Source of the DNA: Phorcus lineatus
Lineage: Eukaryota > Mollusca > Gastropoda > Trochida > Trochidae
Direction of reading: 5' to 3'
DNA length: 64,000 nt
Assembly (NCBI GenBank): GCA_921293015.1
Contig: OV121095.1
Span: forward strand, 39,715,484-39,779,483
Shown here: one piece after another, positions 23,146 through 35,214 of the stretch
Layout of the letters: each line of letters opens with the position of its first letter
Numbering within the stretch: position 1 is the first letter of the stretch
The notes under the pieces: generated by a model
The model's database searches: none
The model's input: only the letters and a program-made list of their open reading frames with translations
Told to the model about the DNA's origin: nothing
Position numbers and translations under genes: made by a program

Positions 23146-24455
23146 TACGCGAATTTCGCGGTTTGACATATAGACGCGCTGTGAGCCCTTCACAATCTAG
23201 GAATCGACCCATATACTCCCTCAGTTTGACATATAGGCGAGATATGAGCCCTTCACAATCTGAGAATTGGCCCCTATTCCCTCTCAGTTTGATATGATGT
23301 CGACCTGTAAGCCCTTCACAATCTAGGAATCGACCTGTATACTCCCTCAATTTGATTTATAGGCGAGCTATGAGCTCATCACAATCTGAGAATAGATCCC
23401 TATACTCCCTAAGTTTGACATATAGGCGAGCTGTGAGCCCTTCACAATCTGAGGATAGATCCCTATACTCCCTAAGTTTGACATATAGGCGAGCTGTGAG
23501 CCCTTCACAATCTGAGGATAGATCCCTATACTCCCTCAGTTTCACATAATGACGATATCTGAGCCCTTCACAATCCGGGTATCGACTTCTATTTCCTCTC
23601 AGTTTAAATAAAGCTGAGCTGTAAGCCCTCACAATATTAGAATAGATCCCTATACTCCCTCGGTTTGACATATAGACGCGCTGTGAGCCCTTCACAATCT
23701 AGGAATCGACCCATATACTCCCTCAGTTTGACATATAGGCGAGATATGAGCCCTTCACAATCTGAGAATTGGCCCCTATTCCCTCTCAGTTTGATATGAT
23801 GTCGACCTGTAAGCCCTTCACAATCTAGGAATCGACCCGTATACTCCCTCAATTTGATTTATAGGCGAGATATGAGCTCATCACAATCTGAGAATCGACT
23901 GCTATACCCTCTCAGTTTAAATAAAGGTGAGCTAGGAGCCTTCACAATCTGAGAATAGATCCCTATACTCCCTAAGTTTGACATATAGGCGAGCTGTGTG
24001 CCCTTCACAATCTGAGGATAGATCCCTATACTCCCTAAGTTTGACATATAGGCGAGCTGTGAGCCCTTCACAATCTGAGGATAGATCCCTATACTCCCTC
24101 AGTTTCACATAATGACGATATCTGAACCCTTCACAATCCGGGTATCGACTTCTATTTCCTCTCAGTTTAAATAAAGCTGAGCTGTAAGCCCTCACAATAT
24201 TAGAATAGATCCCTATACTCCTTCTGTTTGACATATAGACGCGCTGTGAGCCCTTCACAATCTAGGAATCGACCCATATATTCCCTCAGTTTGACATATA
24301 GGCGAGATATGAGCCCTTCACAATCTGAGAATTGACCCCTATTCCCTCTCAGTTTGATATAATGTCGATCTGTTAGCCCTTCACAATCTAGGAATTGATC
24401 CCAACACTCTGTCAGTTTGATATATAGGCAAGCTTTGAACCTGTCACAATCTATG
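23146..24455 (-). repeat. Right tandem array, ~21 units, opposite orientation
   Basis: The same 63-bp unit is read here as its complement (GAGCCCTTCACAATCT, CTCCCTCAGTTTGACATATA). A block beginning TAGACGCGCTGTGAGCCC recurs at about 23,171, 23,673 and 24,236, giving higher-order steps of ~502 and ~563 bp. Plus-strand frames of ~65 codons encode the same 21-residue periodic peptide as the minus frames of the left array, confirming the inversion. Confidence 0.9.
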
Positions 24456-24554
24456 ACTTAACAACTATTCTCCATCATTTGGATGCATACACAAAGAAAA
24501 ACCTAAATAAACTAGACATTTCTCATGTTATAATGCAAGATATACTACAAACAA

Positions 24555-24741
24555 GCAAATTCCCAGATTGTGATCATTCCCAGATTGTGATCATTCCCAG
24601 ATTGTTCAGGTCTCACAATCTGCAGATTGTTTAAACAATCTAGGAATGAAAAAAATTCCTAGATTGTTCGAACAATCTGCAGATTGTGAGCGAACAATCT
24701 GCAGATTGTGATCATTCCCAGATTGCACGGAACAGATATAT
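24555..24741. repeat. Right complex terminus of the 6.6-kb structure
   Basis: It contains CCCAGATTGTGATCATT twice, then ACAATCTGCAGATTGT three times with TTTAAA and TTCGAA joints, and an AGGAATGAAAAAAATTCCT hairpin where the left end has the tight GGAATTCC palindrome. The order mirrors the left terminus. Confidence 0.75.
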
Positions 24742-24810
24742 CACCAGGCATCTAGAGTGCGGACGTCGAAGTACCCAGATAGTCCACCGGCCAGGAGGGG
24801 TCCCCATGTA

Positions 24811-25082
24811 TCCAAAAGCAAACCAAGAGACCTACCGTTAATCTACTATCATTGAAATACACCAACTCAGCCTTGGAAAAAAACCTATTTTCTCTTCTCT
24901 ACAGTTAATGTATATAATTTTATTTTATATTATTTGCACAAAGAGTAGAATTATGAGTACTTACAACTCTTTTGTGTACTTGTGTACTTATAGCAATCCA
25001 GGTTAAGTGTCCAAAAGCAAACCAAGGGACCTACCATTAATCTACTATCATTGAAATACACCAAATCAGCCTTGGGAAAAAC
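24811..25082. repeat. 72-bp direct repeat ~199 bp apart
   Basis: TCCAAAAGCAAACCAAG..., with CTACTATCATTGAAATACAC and CAGCCTTGG further in, occurs at 24,811-24,883 and 25,010-25,082 with only a few differences. The pair lies just outside the right end of the 6.6-kb structure and has no counterpart I can see at its left end. Confidence 0.75.
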
Positions 25083-26425
25083 TTACAATTTTGTATTTTG
25101 AATGTGTTGTTTTACTTCTAAATCATTGGGAATTTAAAGGGATAGATTTAAAGGGTACAAAGAAGAAAGATAACACATAGGTACTAATTCCGTCATTACA
25201 CACATCACAGGCATGTAGTATAGGAGTACATTCTTGCAAATTCTTCATTTTCAATCTCAATATGACTGTTTGATTCAGCTGCTTTTTGGACATCAACATT
25301 TTATCAAAATCATAGTTTTAAGAGAGAGCATCATCATCGATAGCATCACCATACACCACACACCACAACAACCATTATTATCATCCTCAAAGCTGTCACA
25401 TTGCGGGGCCTTGATGTCGACCAACTCTCTAGGAAGAGCGCACTGGCTTCCCATCCACAAGAGTCGAACTATGACTCTCATTAGCAACAAGAACAACAGA
25501 AATTGGAACAGAGATGTATTTCAAAGAGCCTCCTGCTAATTGAAATACATTGTATGATACTCTAGGCTATTGATAATATCATGATAGTGTCCATGTTACA
25601 TTGTTTGACTCATCTTCACAGCGATAGTCATTCAGTTGCAGACAGCAAACTTTATCAACATTTTTTATGTCAGGTCCACCATAGACAACAAAAATGAAAT
25701 CCTTATAGGGCTTTTATAAGTGATATGTACATAAGAAAGACAAAATTTTCTGCTTAACAACTTTATTTTAAAATTCACGTTCCTGAGTACATGATTACTC
25801 CATCAGGTTGGTTGTAGGATATATGAATTTTGGTACATATAACCACAACAAGTAAACATTAAACAATAGTGATGAAACCTAATTATCGAGATTAATCATA
25901 TGAGAATGTAATACAATATGGATTTACAGTAAATGCACATATGAAGGCACCTAGCTCACCAAACAAATCTGATAACACAACCTAAGAGCCACTTGATCTG
26001 ACAAGAAAAACTTTAGGTAGGTTGTTAGCCTAACCAAAGAGAACACAATATGTTGTTTTTCGTAGCTACACCAAAACGGCACTATCCCCCTAAATATTAC
26101 CCTAACACTCATTGTACAGAGGGCATGTTTCTCTACAAGTAGATGTAATAATAAACAACACATGTACAGCTATTACCACATAAATGCTACATTGTAAATA
26201 GCTGGTAAATAGGGCATGAAAAATACATTGGTAGCCTACACATAAAGATGGCCATATTCGGCAAATCAAAAAGATAATGATAAAAAGCGATACATGAATG
26301 GAAAGTGCTTTCAATATATACAATTATTTATGACATTTTCATATAAGTACATTTGATTGGAGAAAGGAGACAGCGGGATCATTATGGAATAGCCCAATAT
26401 CAGGCCGTATATTTTGACAATGTGG
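25083..26425. other. Non-coding stretch, nothing firm
   Basis: GC rises at 25,390-25,460, where a short minus-strand frame contains SQCALPRELVDIKAPQCDSF. I found no convincing splice sites around it. The remainder is AT-rich without recognisable features. Confidence 0.35.
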
Positions 26426-26830
26426 AGGATGCGTTTCAGCATCTAATATCTTGATTCAAAACTTCGACGATTGTTTTAAATGAAACCTGTTAAGAAGGAA
26501 GTGTTCTCGCCCTTCATTCTAAATCGAAAAACAAAGACATCTCTTTTACCATTTTAGAAATAACATTATGTGGACACATCTTAATAATTCACAGGCGCTA
26601 GTTAATTTGAATTTGTTCATCTAATGTTTTTTTGAAAACCGAAATAAATGTTAAAACTGATTTTATGTAATGCAATCTGCACCATGAACGTCAAAATTAA
26701 ACCAACTGACCTATTCATCTGGAAAATAAGTATTGCAAAACCTGCTTTCAAAATGACTCCCGTGATAAAGCTATCTATATCCGATTGATAGGTGTTAGCT
26801 TATACCATGTTCTAAGATGGAAAAACCACT
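26426..26830. repeat. Local repeat R4, copy a
   Basis: It matches 31,480-31,860 in direct orientation and 40,620-40,960 in reverse complement. Landmarks on this strand are CGACGATTGTTTTAAATGA-like, AATAATTCACAGGCGCTAGT, the AATTTGTTCATCTAATG region, GCACCATGAACGTCAAAATT and TATTGCAAAACCTG. Short reading frames over it are only loosely conserved. Confidence 0.6.
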
Positions 26831-27426
26831 CATTTTTGTTCAAATATGTTGCAAAAAAATCAAGAAATAATTGGTGTTGCAAGATTTTTTATATATTGTA
26901 TATTTTATATAATCTAAGCTTTATAGGAGTAGTTTCTATTAAATACTAACAATAATATATTGAATTGTTAAAAATAACCATTATTAATCAACAAACTATT
27001 TGTTGTGTAAAGGGTATTGAATCTATCCTGAAATTTCCAGAATCCAATCATATATTAGGAAATCTGTGTATTGGATGAGAAACGGAGAAATCGTTTCCAA
27101 TTCAATATTTGTTACTACTTTATACCATTCGTGTCTTCATCCGCGCAAAGTAAATCAAGTTTTAAACTTTACATGCTCGTGCATTTAATAGAGGTTTATG
27201 TAAACGTTTAGAGAATGGGAAGGCACGATCTCAGAGAATAACCTTACTTTCATTTAAATAAAATATGAAAACTATAGAAAATTTGTGAAAAGCATCGATC
27301 TATATTCGGAACCAAATTGAAACTTTCATTGAGATTTTCCTTTCAGAAAACTGATAAAAAAATGTCCTTCAGTAGATGTATATATAGTTGTAGCTGTAAC
27401 CAAAACTAGTTCAAACATCAGTGCTA

Positions 27427-27600
27427 ACAAACTTGAACTGTCAAAATATTAGATTTAAATTCCATTAAGGTATGTACAATATCCTTTTCTGATGTATCTT
27501 CTACAAATGAATTTGTTACATGATGAGTGTACACTTTGTGATATTTCTTACTAAACACTACCTTTTTGGTAATTTTAACGGTCAATACTCTTTCAATACA
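27427..27600 (-). CDS. Possible exon, faintly like a receptor tyrosine phosphatase domain
   Basis: The minus-strand frame reads CIERVLTVKITKKVVFSKKY, then HKVYTHHVTNSF and SEKDIVHTLMEFK, ending at TAG. By eye this resembles the PTP segment where R.~TV..~~ is followed by a V.~~h~t.W strand and a helix ending in ~~~~~~fv, but the signature Trp-Pro-Asp is absent. No firm donor or acceptor flanks it. If real it would be a degenerate D2-like domain. It could equally be a chance frame. It lies beside R2 and R4, in the duplicated part of the locus. Confidence 0.2.
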
Positions 27601-27799
27601 ATACAATGGGGTTTTTTTCGCAGACAATAGACATTTGCGTAAACATTTAAGAGGTTTTTGAAAATAGGTCTTTCTTTGAAGTTATTTTGAGATTTAAATG
27701 GCGAATGCTCTTTTTGAATCTTTTAAAACGTTGTGAAATCGAATCGAAATGAAGTCCAGAATATTGTAATGTAAACAACAATCCAGTATACCTTTTATA

Positions 27800-28420
27800 C
27801 TTTTATGAAGAAACTGAATCTTGCAAAAACGGGGGCGTTATTCACATGTCTATACCTGTGTTCGTGACAGCCGTTCAATAAAGAATCTTTCACTAGGTCT
27901 AAACCAGAATAAGACCTTTAATGCTTAACCGAATTCGTGCTTAAAAAGAGAAAAAATATAAACCTATATCAGTTTGAAACATTCTAATGTGTTGTTAAAA
28001 CCCAAATGGCATACGATCACAAATTTCAACTTTGACTTTGACTTTGAATAACAGCTACAACGTAATTATGGAGGTTCATAAGCTGTTATTAGATTAGTTA
28101 TGATATTGTACACTAAGAAAACAACAAGAAATTGAATCATGTCATTTATATACTAATTGTAAAATGTCATTTGCAAATTATGACTAAAAGAAGATTAATA
28201 CATATTTAATTAAATTCTACGCTGAGAATGATTATTGCATCTTTTTACAGAAGAAGGACGGAATATAGTTGATCTTCAAATATTGTTATAGTAGTAGTAG
28301 TTTCTTTAGGAAGTAATCAGCAAGTTAATGTGATTGCAATGTACAGAATTCCTAGTTGCTACAATGACAGAAAAGGGAAATGATAGACTACAGATGCGAG
28401 AGATCTGTTTCATTGTTTTT
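27800..28420. repeat. Long local repeat R2, copy b
   Basis: This is the second copy of 6,340-6,980, in the same orientation. It is interrupted at 28,030-28,048 by a TTTGACT repeat absent from copy a. Confidence 0.6.
28028..28050 (+). repeat. TTTGACT tail, possible extreme 5'-truncated LINE insertion
   Basis: ACTTTGACTTTGACTTTGA is the same terminal repeat found at the 3' end of the family A LINE at 945-963. No LINE body precedes it. Confidence 0.45.
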
Positions 28421-28849
28421 CAAATACAAAACCCTTTTATTGTCAATCGTATTATCTACAGAGGGCCAAACATCTTTTTCATCATCCGTAATAGTAAAAT
28501 AGATTATCCCGTAATTTTATCCTTACAATGCAAGAATTATGGTAGGCATAGAAACTGAATACAAAAGAATACTATTACAATGAAAATGTTTCATATTAAA
28601 AAAGCGACTATTTGGAACATTGAAAAAACATAATTCCCTAAATTCACTTTAAAAAGTTACATACTAGAATTATTTTGTTTAACAGTGTTACCTCTCAAGG
28701 AACGTTACCTCTCTTAGAACATTACAATTCGATATTATAACCATAATTTTACAAACGAGTTTTAGATGTCTCAAATTGCTTCAATAACAAATCACATTGG
28801 TTTTAAAAATTCTTTGGTTAACTTCTAAGTCTTTTATGGATTGGTTTTA

Positions 28850-30110
28850 TATATTAATTATAGTGAAATGTCCTTGTAAATTGACATTTTCCTAACAACC
28901 TTTAACAGTTGTCTTCAAGTACTCAAATATGTCACCTTTTCTTAGAACTCTATCAATTGTTTATAATAATGACATGTTCATTTTCAGCAAATATAATCAT
29001 TAAATCCCAATTTAATTATCCACAGTTTTCAACTATCTAAGATTATCAAAGAAATACTCTAATTAACTCTTCAATTCAAAAATGGAAAATTAAACAAATC
29101 ATTGTCAACCTTTTCTATGTTTTGTCATTTTGGCATTTTAATACATTTTGTTAGCTTGTAATTGGTTTAATTTGCCAACAGAAAAAAAACAACGATTGAA
29201 ATGTTGATTCTGACAATTTAAGTCCTTTGTCATATTCATGAAAAATACAACTGTTTTAACAAAGATAAAAATTAAGATAATCAAGTTTTAAAGTCATCAA
29301 AGAACCTTGGTTTTGAAGAGAGTCAACTCTAAAATGATCCGTGATACCGGTTACTATGCATGGTGTAGATCTTCATACAAACGTTGTTAATCTATAATGT
29401 CCAACAAAATTAATAAGATTTCTTGTTTTGATTTTTAGGACAGACAAGACAAAGATAAAAACTTCGTAATTGTAGATTTCACAAAGTTTCGAAGTTTATG
29501 CTTACTCATTCATCAGCTTGGATCCCGCTTCCACAGTAAAGAAGTCGTTATTTAGAAAAGCATATCTCTCTTATGTACTTCATTTCTAAATGCCCCTCAA
29601 ACAGTTAGATATTTTAGATAATTTTATCTGAAATTTTGTGCTTGCAGTATGTGCTATGATAATGAGATATATAAACTATGAATAATACTGAAATAAATGA
29701 CTCAAACTGGGTTCAGTCAATTGAAAACTTAAATGACTCTCTACATCACTAGCAAATGTCTATCCTATAACAGAAACATCATTCTTAGTTTATGATGTTT
29801 TCTTTTAACATCATGATGATAAAAATGAATAACGTAAACCCTTTTGACCCTTTTGATCCATTTTGATTTATGGAAAAGTATCATTAATAACCTCGAACCT
29901 CCTTGTACTTCTGCTGTGATTACACGTAAAACTGATGGACGCATCATCTGAGAAGCCCGCGTATCTCAGGTGATAACTTAGATAATAAGGACACTATGCC
30001 ATGTTTATTATCAATTTTGTATTCTTTTATATTTCTGTTAAAATAAGATGACTAAATCAATATAGCGGTTGCCTTGTACGTTTATATTTGTTTTCTTTCT
30101 AACAGGCTTA
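28850..30110. repeat. Long local repeat R1, copy b
   Basis: Diverged colinear copy of 10,870-11,780. It carries ~300 bp of extra sequence at about 29,290-29,730 compared with copy a. Confidence 0.7.
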
Positions 30111-30299
30111 GGATGAGACTCTTTGGCATGAGTCAATCAACGAATTTTGGATTTAGTCATATCCTGTATTCCCATTGATGTAGTTTCCAAAATGTTTCCA
30201 TTTCAGCTTGGATTGCTTAATTGTATATGTTTTACAGACGAAATGCATATTCAGATTTACTCTAAGACAAGGACAGGATATTTGCCTTATGATTGAGTA

Positions 30300-30720
30300 G
30301 ATCCCTTATTTTGTTAACAATTAACCAAAGTTCTGATATTCATAAAAGAAACTTTTATATTCGCTATTGGAATGTTTAAGAAATCATATGACTGGAATTT
30401 CAAACATGATTTCGCCTTAAAATTGACATGCTAAATTTCCCGTCGTAGACAAACTCAATGTAACTTAAACGTTTTTCAATGTCAAAAGTAGATAAAAAGA
30501 CATCAAAATCTTAATAAGAGCAATCAGGTCTTCGGAGACTTCTCTAATCAGAACGTACCCATAAATCCGTGGCAGGTGGTAGCTTCTTTCATGACGTTTA
30601 AATTGGTTATATGGATTTTAATGCGTTTTAATGAAGGCAGTGAATAAGCAGATTTTTAATTCAGCTCTCAAAAATGTATTTTCCTATCAAGGACGGAAAT
30701 AGTCAAGTTAATGTTAATCC
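30300..30720. repeat. Long local repeat R3, copy b
   Basis: Diverged copy of 14,480-14,930, here directly after R1 without the ~2.5 kb insertion (including Tc1) that separates R1 from R3 in the other copy. Confidence 0.6.
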
Positions 30721-31479
30721 AAGTACTTCAGGTGACTGCAGCCGTACAGGTTGGGTGGCATTTTAAGAGTTCTAGTGAACAACAAGTGCAAGAATTAAAA
30801 TATATTCCAATTGCTTTTCACTGACAGCCACCACTCAAATGTCATAGAAACTGACTATTTTAAAGTTACCAAACTATATCTAAAAGTTTTAGACAAACAT
30901 TAGATTTGTCATGGGACAGTAACGTGAATGTTAATAAAATAATCGTGGCATGATTGCTTATTTATTACGTTTCTTTGTAAAATCAACAGGCATATTTCCT
31001 TTAAAAGTGATACTTTCACATGTAGATTTAGACTAAGGACCACATATAATTTAAGTTAAAGCATGACTCCAGATATGAACCAACGAAACATTTCGGAAAT
31101 TACCAAGTTTGTCATTCTAAAACAGCTATCTATGTAATCCATGTAAGATAGTCATACTGTAAAATTGAAAAAGCTTTAGTGAAGCAATTCAGTTCAGTTG
31201 GTTAAACTGAAGTAATCAGTATTTGAAGAAACACCAATGGGCACACTGATGCAAAACGTCCTGTCAATAACACTGATGACAATTTGAGGTTTTATCACTT
31301 TTAGAGGCCGCTGTGTCATACCGTTTTGGTAAAACTTGTAAGAAGAGCTTTCGTTATATCTTATGCCTCATTTTCTTATTATTCGTTTCATTATCATAAA
31401 CAATATTATATTTGGACGTGGAACTGCGAGTCACTTTTATATTCAGTGTTCACTTCGCTTCAGCATATGTAAGTTTAAG
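30721..31479. other. Non-coding stretch, nothing recognised
   Basis: AT-rich. No exon, RNA gene or clear repeat seen. Confidence 0.4.
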
Positions 31480-31860
31480 AAATTGTCTATTAAGAAATTT
31501 CAAATTTTGAATAGTTTGACAATGTTTTGTAAATGCGTTTCAATCGAGCATCTTATCTTGTGATTAAAAACTCCGGCGATTGTTTTAATCAAACTAAAAA
31601 TTAGGTAAGGTCAGAAGTCATTTTTATTTGTACAACCAAAACAATGTCACAATTTTAAAAATTAGCTTCACGTGGCCGGCTTTAAATAATTCACGGGCAC
31701 TGGTTAAACTTAATTTTTTCTGAACCCTTTGAACTATCCACTTGGAAATTAAATATTGCATCACCTGATTTTTCATTACTATCGTAATATAACTATTTAT
31801 ATTCAATTGATAAAGGATTTATGCAAAATGTTCGTTGTAAGTTAAACCATGCCTTGAGAC
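31480..31860. repeat. Local repeat R4, copy b
   Basis: Shared blocks with 26,426-26,830 include TGCGTTTCA..ATC-AGCATCTTATCTTG-like, CGGCGATTGTTTTAATC, AATAATTCACGGGCACTGGT and the TATTGCA-CACCTG end. It lies about 5 kb from copy a in the same orientation. Confidence 0.6.
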
Positions 31861-32024
31861 AAAGAAAACCTAACAAACCCTTCAGCAATTAGTTAGTTTA
31901 TTATTTTTAAACTCATCATACTGGTTTTAGTTATCAACAAAACGACTTCAAACCAAATTAATTATTATAAGAACAACGCCGTTTAAGCAAAAGTGCAGTG
32001 TCATATATAGAGGATACTAAACGA

Positions 32025-32345
32025 CCTTCCATTTAATACTATTTTTATTAAACGAGTTAATGATTAAGTATAAAACGAGCGAAAGCGAGTTTGATACCAA
32101 ATCATTAACGAGTTTAATAAAAATAGTATTAAATGGAAGGAAGCTTAGTATTCCGTTTATTACTTGACCTCAGTAATCAAGCATTATTACCGAAAGTGTA
32201 CTGAACGAAGCATTTCCGCGACTAAGCCGCCATTGAGACGTCGGTGCCAAGATTGTGACGTCACAACCACACAATATTATGACGTCATACGTGCAGCGGT
32301 ATTACACTAGTTTGATATCGCCGTATAAATATTACACTGTGGTAT
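32025..32345. mobile_element. Hairpin element P3 with 40-bp arms and TGACGTCA sites
   Basis: Arms of 41 bp (32,025-32,065, beginning CCTTCCATTTAATACTATTT, and 32,100-32,140) are inverted copies, identical except at one tetranucleotide. The loop contains AAACGAGCGAAAGCGAGTTT. The tail to 32,345 holds a TTATTACCG-like block, TGACGTCAC and TGACGTCAT. The differing tetranucleotide is CGAG in both arms read on the same strand, so it is direct rather than inverted, as in P2. Confidence 0.75.
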
Positions 32346-32999
32346 CTTACACGGGCGAGTAATAATATTAGGCCAGGCTTCTCTTTCATTATGGCATGGA
32401 CAAGTGCCTTTGCTGATGTCTCTTTTTCAAAGGAATCTGTTACGTAGTGATGATGGTACATTAAATGTCAATCTCCTGTGAACGTAGAGCAGATACACAC
32501 AAGCACAGAACACATAATCTGTTCATGATCTGCTCGCTTTGTGATATTGCCTACTAATTACGTATGATTCTTAATCGGTTAAAGAAAAAGGATCAGACTG
32601 TGTAAGTTTGCAAATTGTGGGCTACGACATATGAGGATGGCACGGCATATAGTTTTTAAAAATATCGTTCACCCAGAACAAATACAAAAAAATACATGTC
32701 CCAACTGACATTGCATCCCATATTCTGGAAGAAACACGTATGACCTGCTGCCAACGACTTTCGTCGATGATCATTTTTATCACTGTTGTATGTATTAAAT
32801 CTGAGATGTTGAATTAAGACTTTAAATTTCAACATTTCAACAACATTTTGGTTGCACTGTCGTAATGAAACCTACGTCAAACACAACGTTTTTGTTTAAA
32901 TACTTCACATTGTGATTGTTATTAGAAAGATGCGCAACACAGGTAGTGATCAAATGTTACCTGGTTATATTTTTTTATCAAATTGCTATAGGATAAGTT
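32346..32999. other. Non-coding stretch, nothing recognised
   Basis: AT-rich sequence, no supported feature. Confidence 0.4.
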
Positions 33000-33090
33000 C
33001 TTTACTCTCTCGAGTCCAATCACTTACAGGATTTGAACCAACGTACTTAGAGTCAGGCAGTCGATAAACAGATCCATGCCCTGATGAAAT
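33000..33090 (-). repeat. tRNA-like SINE head, minus orientation
   Basis: Reverse-complemented, the segment has TGGATCTGTTTATCGACTGC (A-box-like) and GGTTCAAATCC (RNA polymerase III B box), spaced as in a tRNA-derived SINE. It lacks the folding potential of an intact tRNA by eye. A 75-codon minus-strand frame crosses it and is not considered coding. Confidence 0.4.
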
Positions 33091-35214
33091 ATTGAATTCG
33101 AGAGTATTCCTTAACTTTTTTGTTGGGTGTGAGTATGTTAATTTTGCATTAGTAAATATAACTGAAATACATGGCTTCAACATGGCTTTTTTCGCAGCAT
33201 TTTGATTTCCCATGTCTTCAGATGGTTAGAAAAGCCTTTGCAGCAGTCCTATCCTCGAGGGTCGCGATTTCATCTCTTATAATCCATCAGCATGTGTATG
33301 TGGTGCTTCGCCATATTCATCTATATTCCATGTGTGATATCAGTATCTAGAAGCGTGCTCTACACCCTGACATAATGAAAGATGATACTCACGTGGTCGC
33401 AATTCCTCATTAGCTGTTACTCTCTCCTGAATATAAAGAGATTCTTAAATAGTTCATATTATTCATCAAGCTCTGTTCTATATTGCTACTTCTTCAGTAC
33501 TTCATCAGGTTCACCAAACTGGGACACATACTACTGATGAGGTTAATGGTATTGCTGATACTCAGTTATAAAATACAAATAATGATAACTCTGTTCAGAA
33601 AACTAAGAATCTTAACCTGTGACAGGTACTTTATTATAACTTTTTACAGTTTAATAAAGGCATTCTACCTTATAGTGTAAGTTACACTACAACAAAGCAG
33701 TGTCTTATTTTTAGGTATAATATTCTTAAAAACGCATTATTGATGTTATACTTGATGATATTAAGGATCATCTAAGACTTTCATTTTCAAATAGAAGTAT
33801 TGATTGGCCTTATAACATTGAATTACAATGATTAATTAGAGTGCAAAACTGGAACATTGATTATATTGATATTTTCATTCATTTATTGCGTACAGGATGT
33901 CTCAACTTAGCAATCTAATTTCAGACTCTAGATAATTATCATCTCTGAGAAATCTAGTTAAATTTCGCAGCCAGTTTATTCTGAAAGTGAATTTTTGAAC
34001 TTTTCGGAGTAAATTATTTGTTAAACTTTAATTTCAAGAAAAGAAAAGCTTAAAATCGTTTCTTGCATAAAAAACACAGCGTCCCCATGGTGTAAAAAAT
34101 TGTAAATAAAAAAATGTGGCTAGAATCAATTCCCATTCATTTCATGTTCAATTGAAACACCAATGTAACTATTCCTCAAACTTCAATGAGTTATCTATGT
34201 AAATGAAACATGTTAGCGCCACGTTGAGCCCCTTATCTTTCCATCTAAATAAAGGTGTTTAATACCACACGACAGTCCGATCTAGATGTAGTAGTTCTTT
34301 CACAAAGTTGTGGATGACAAGACATCTAAAGAAATATCAACGATTTTACAAATTACATACTAACTTGAATTAAAGCTTGAGTGTTAATGAAAGTAACGAT
34401 CAATGGGCACGCGATTCAATGATACACAAATGGATCAACTTAATTTATTTTATTTACATTTTTGATATGATACGTTCATAGCTGAATTTAATATGGCCAT
34501 TATCTTAAACATGGTTATTCTATGATAATGACATATATATATTTATGATACCATCTTTCTTACATGGTATGAGAAGATAAAATTGCTATAACTTTATCTA
34601 TGAAGACTATTTCTTTTCGAAACCAATGTATATAAACTAAATATTCCTTGGTAATGAATGGGATGCCTATAAAAATGTCATTGCCACCGATATGAGCGCA
34701 ATACCATAGATGAAACAAATTGCTATAACAAAGTTATATACTTAGCAATTTATTCTTTAATTTAGGAATACAAAAGTCAAAGCTCGCAAGACAGTTGACA
34801 CCTTGTGTCCTATTCATTTAGAAAAGTTGTTTGCATCATGTTTGCTTTTGATGATGTCTTATTCCAGAAACATCGGCAATGTAAGGATATGATTACACGT
34901 GAAAGTGCACACAGATATTTTGATGAAGATATTAAACTTTCTTAAAACCCATTTCAGAATGGAGCAAACGTCTGTTCATGTTCGTGAGGCCCTTCTTTCA
35001 TGCCTAAGTACAAACGATCTGGCTATTTTGCGGTGATAGTCCCTTAAAGTGGCATTAAGTTTAATCATTTCTCTTGCCACAGATACATCTTAATAACTTG
35101 TTTAGTCCATCCGAGCACATGTGTGCATTTTATTTTGTTATAGCGTTATGTTACTCTTTTGTCATATCGCGCTCCTATTGGCTGACATATTGTACTATCG
35201 AATCGAAACGAGGA
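33091..35214. other. Non-coding stretch, nothing recognised
   Basis: AT-rich. A 65-codon plus-strand frame at 33,483-33,680 is hydrophobic and low-complexity, and I do not call it. Confidence 0.4.

Larger units (their letters stand above)
18163..24741. mobile_element. 6.6-kb inverted structure with two opposed 63-bp repeat arrays (putative novel element)
   Basis: Both ends carry the same complex sequence in inverted orientation (left 18,163-18,320, right 24,555-24,741). Inside are a 3.8-kb tandem array (18,395-22,235), a 0.9-kb core (22,236-23,145) and a 1.3-kb array of the same unit in opposite orientation (23,146-24,455). The word AGATTGT, or its complement ACAATCT, occurs about ten times in each terminus and about once in every array unit, tying termini and arrays together. 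The core has no transposase, only a LINE scrap. The architecture suggests a non-autonomous DNA transposon with expanded subterminal protein-binding repeats, or a satellite grown inside one. I do not recognise the family. No clean target-site duplication was found. Confidence 0.6.

Noticed and set aside
18395-24455. CRISPR-like array
   Set aside because: Units are contiguous 63-bp tandem repeats without unique spacers, in a eukaryotic context.
33000-33090. Functional tRNA gene
   Set aside because: Only A- and B-box-like motifs are present; cloverleaf pairing is not maintained by eye.
32986-33213. 75-residue minus-strand frame
   Set aside because: It crosses a tRNA-like SINE head with a B box.
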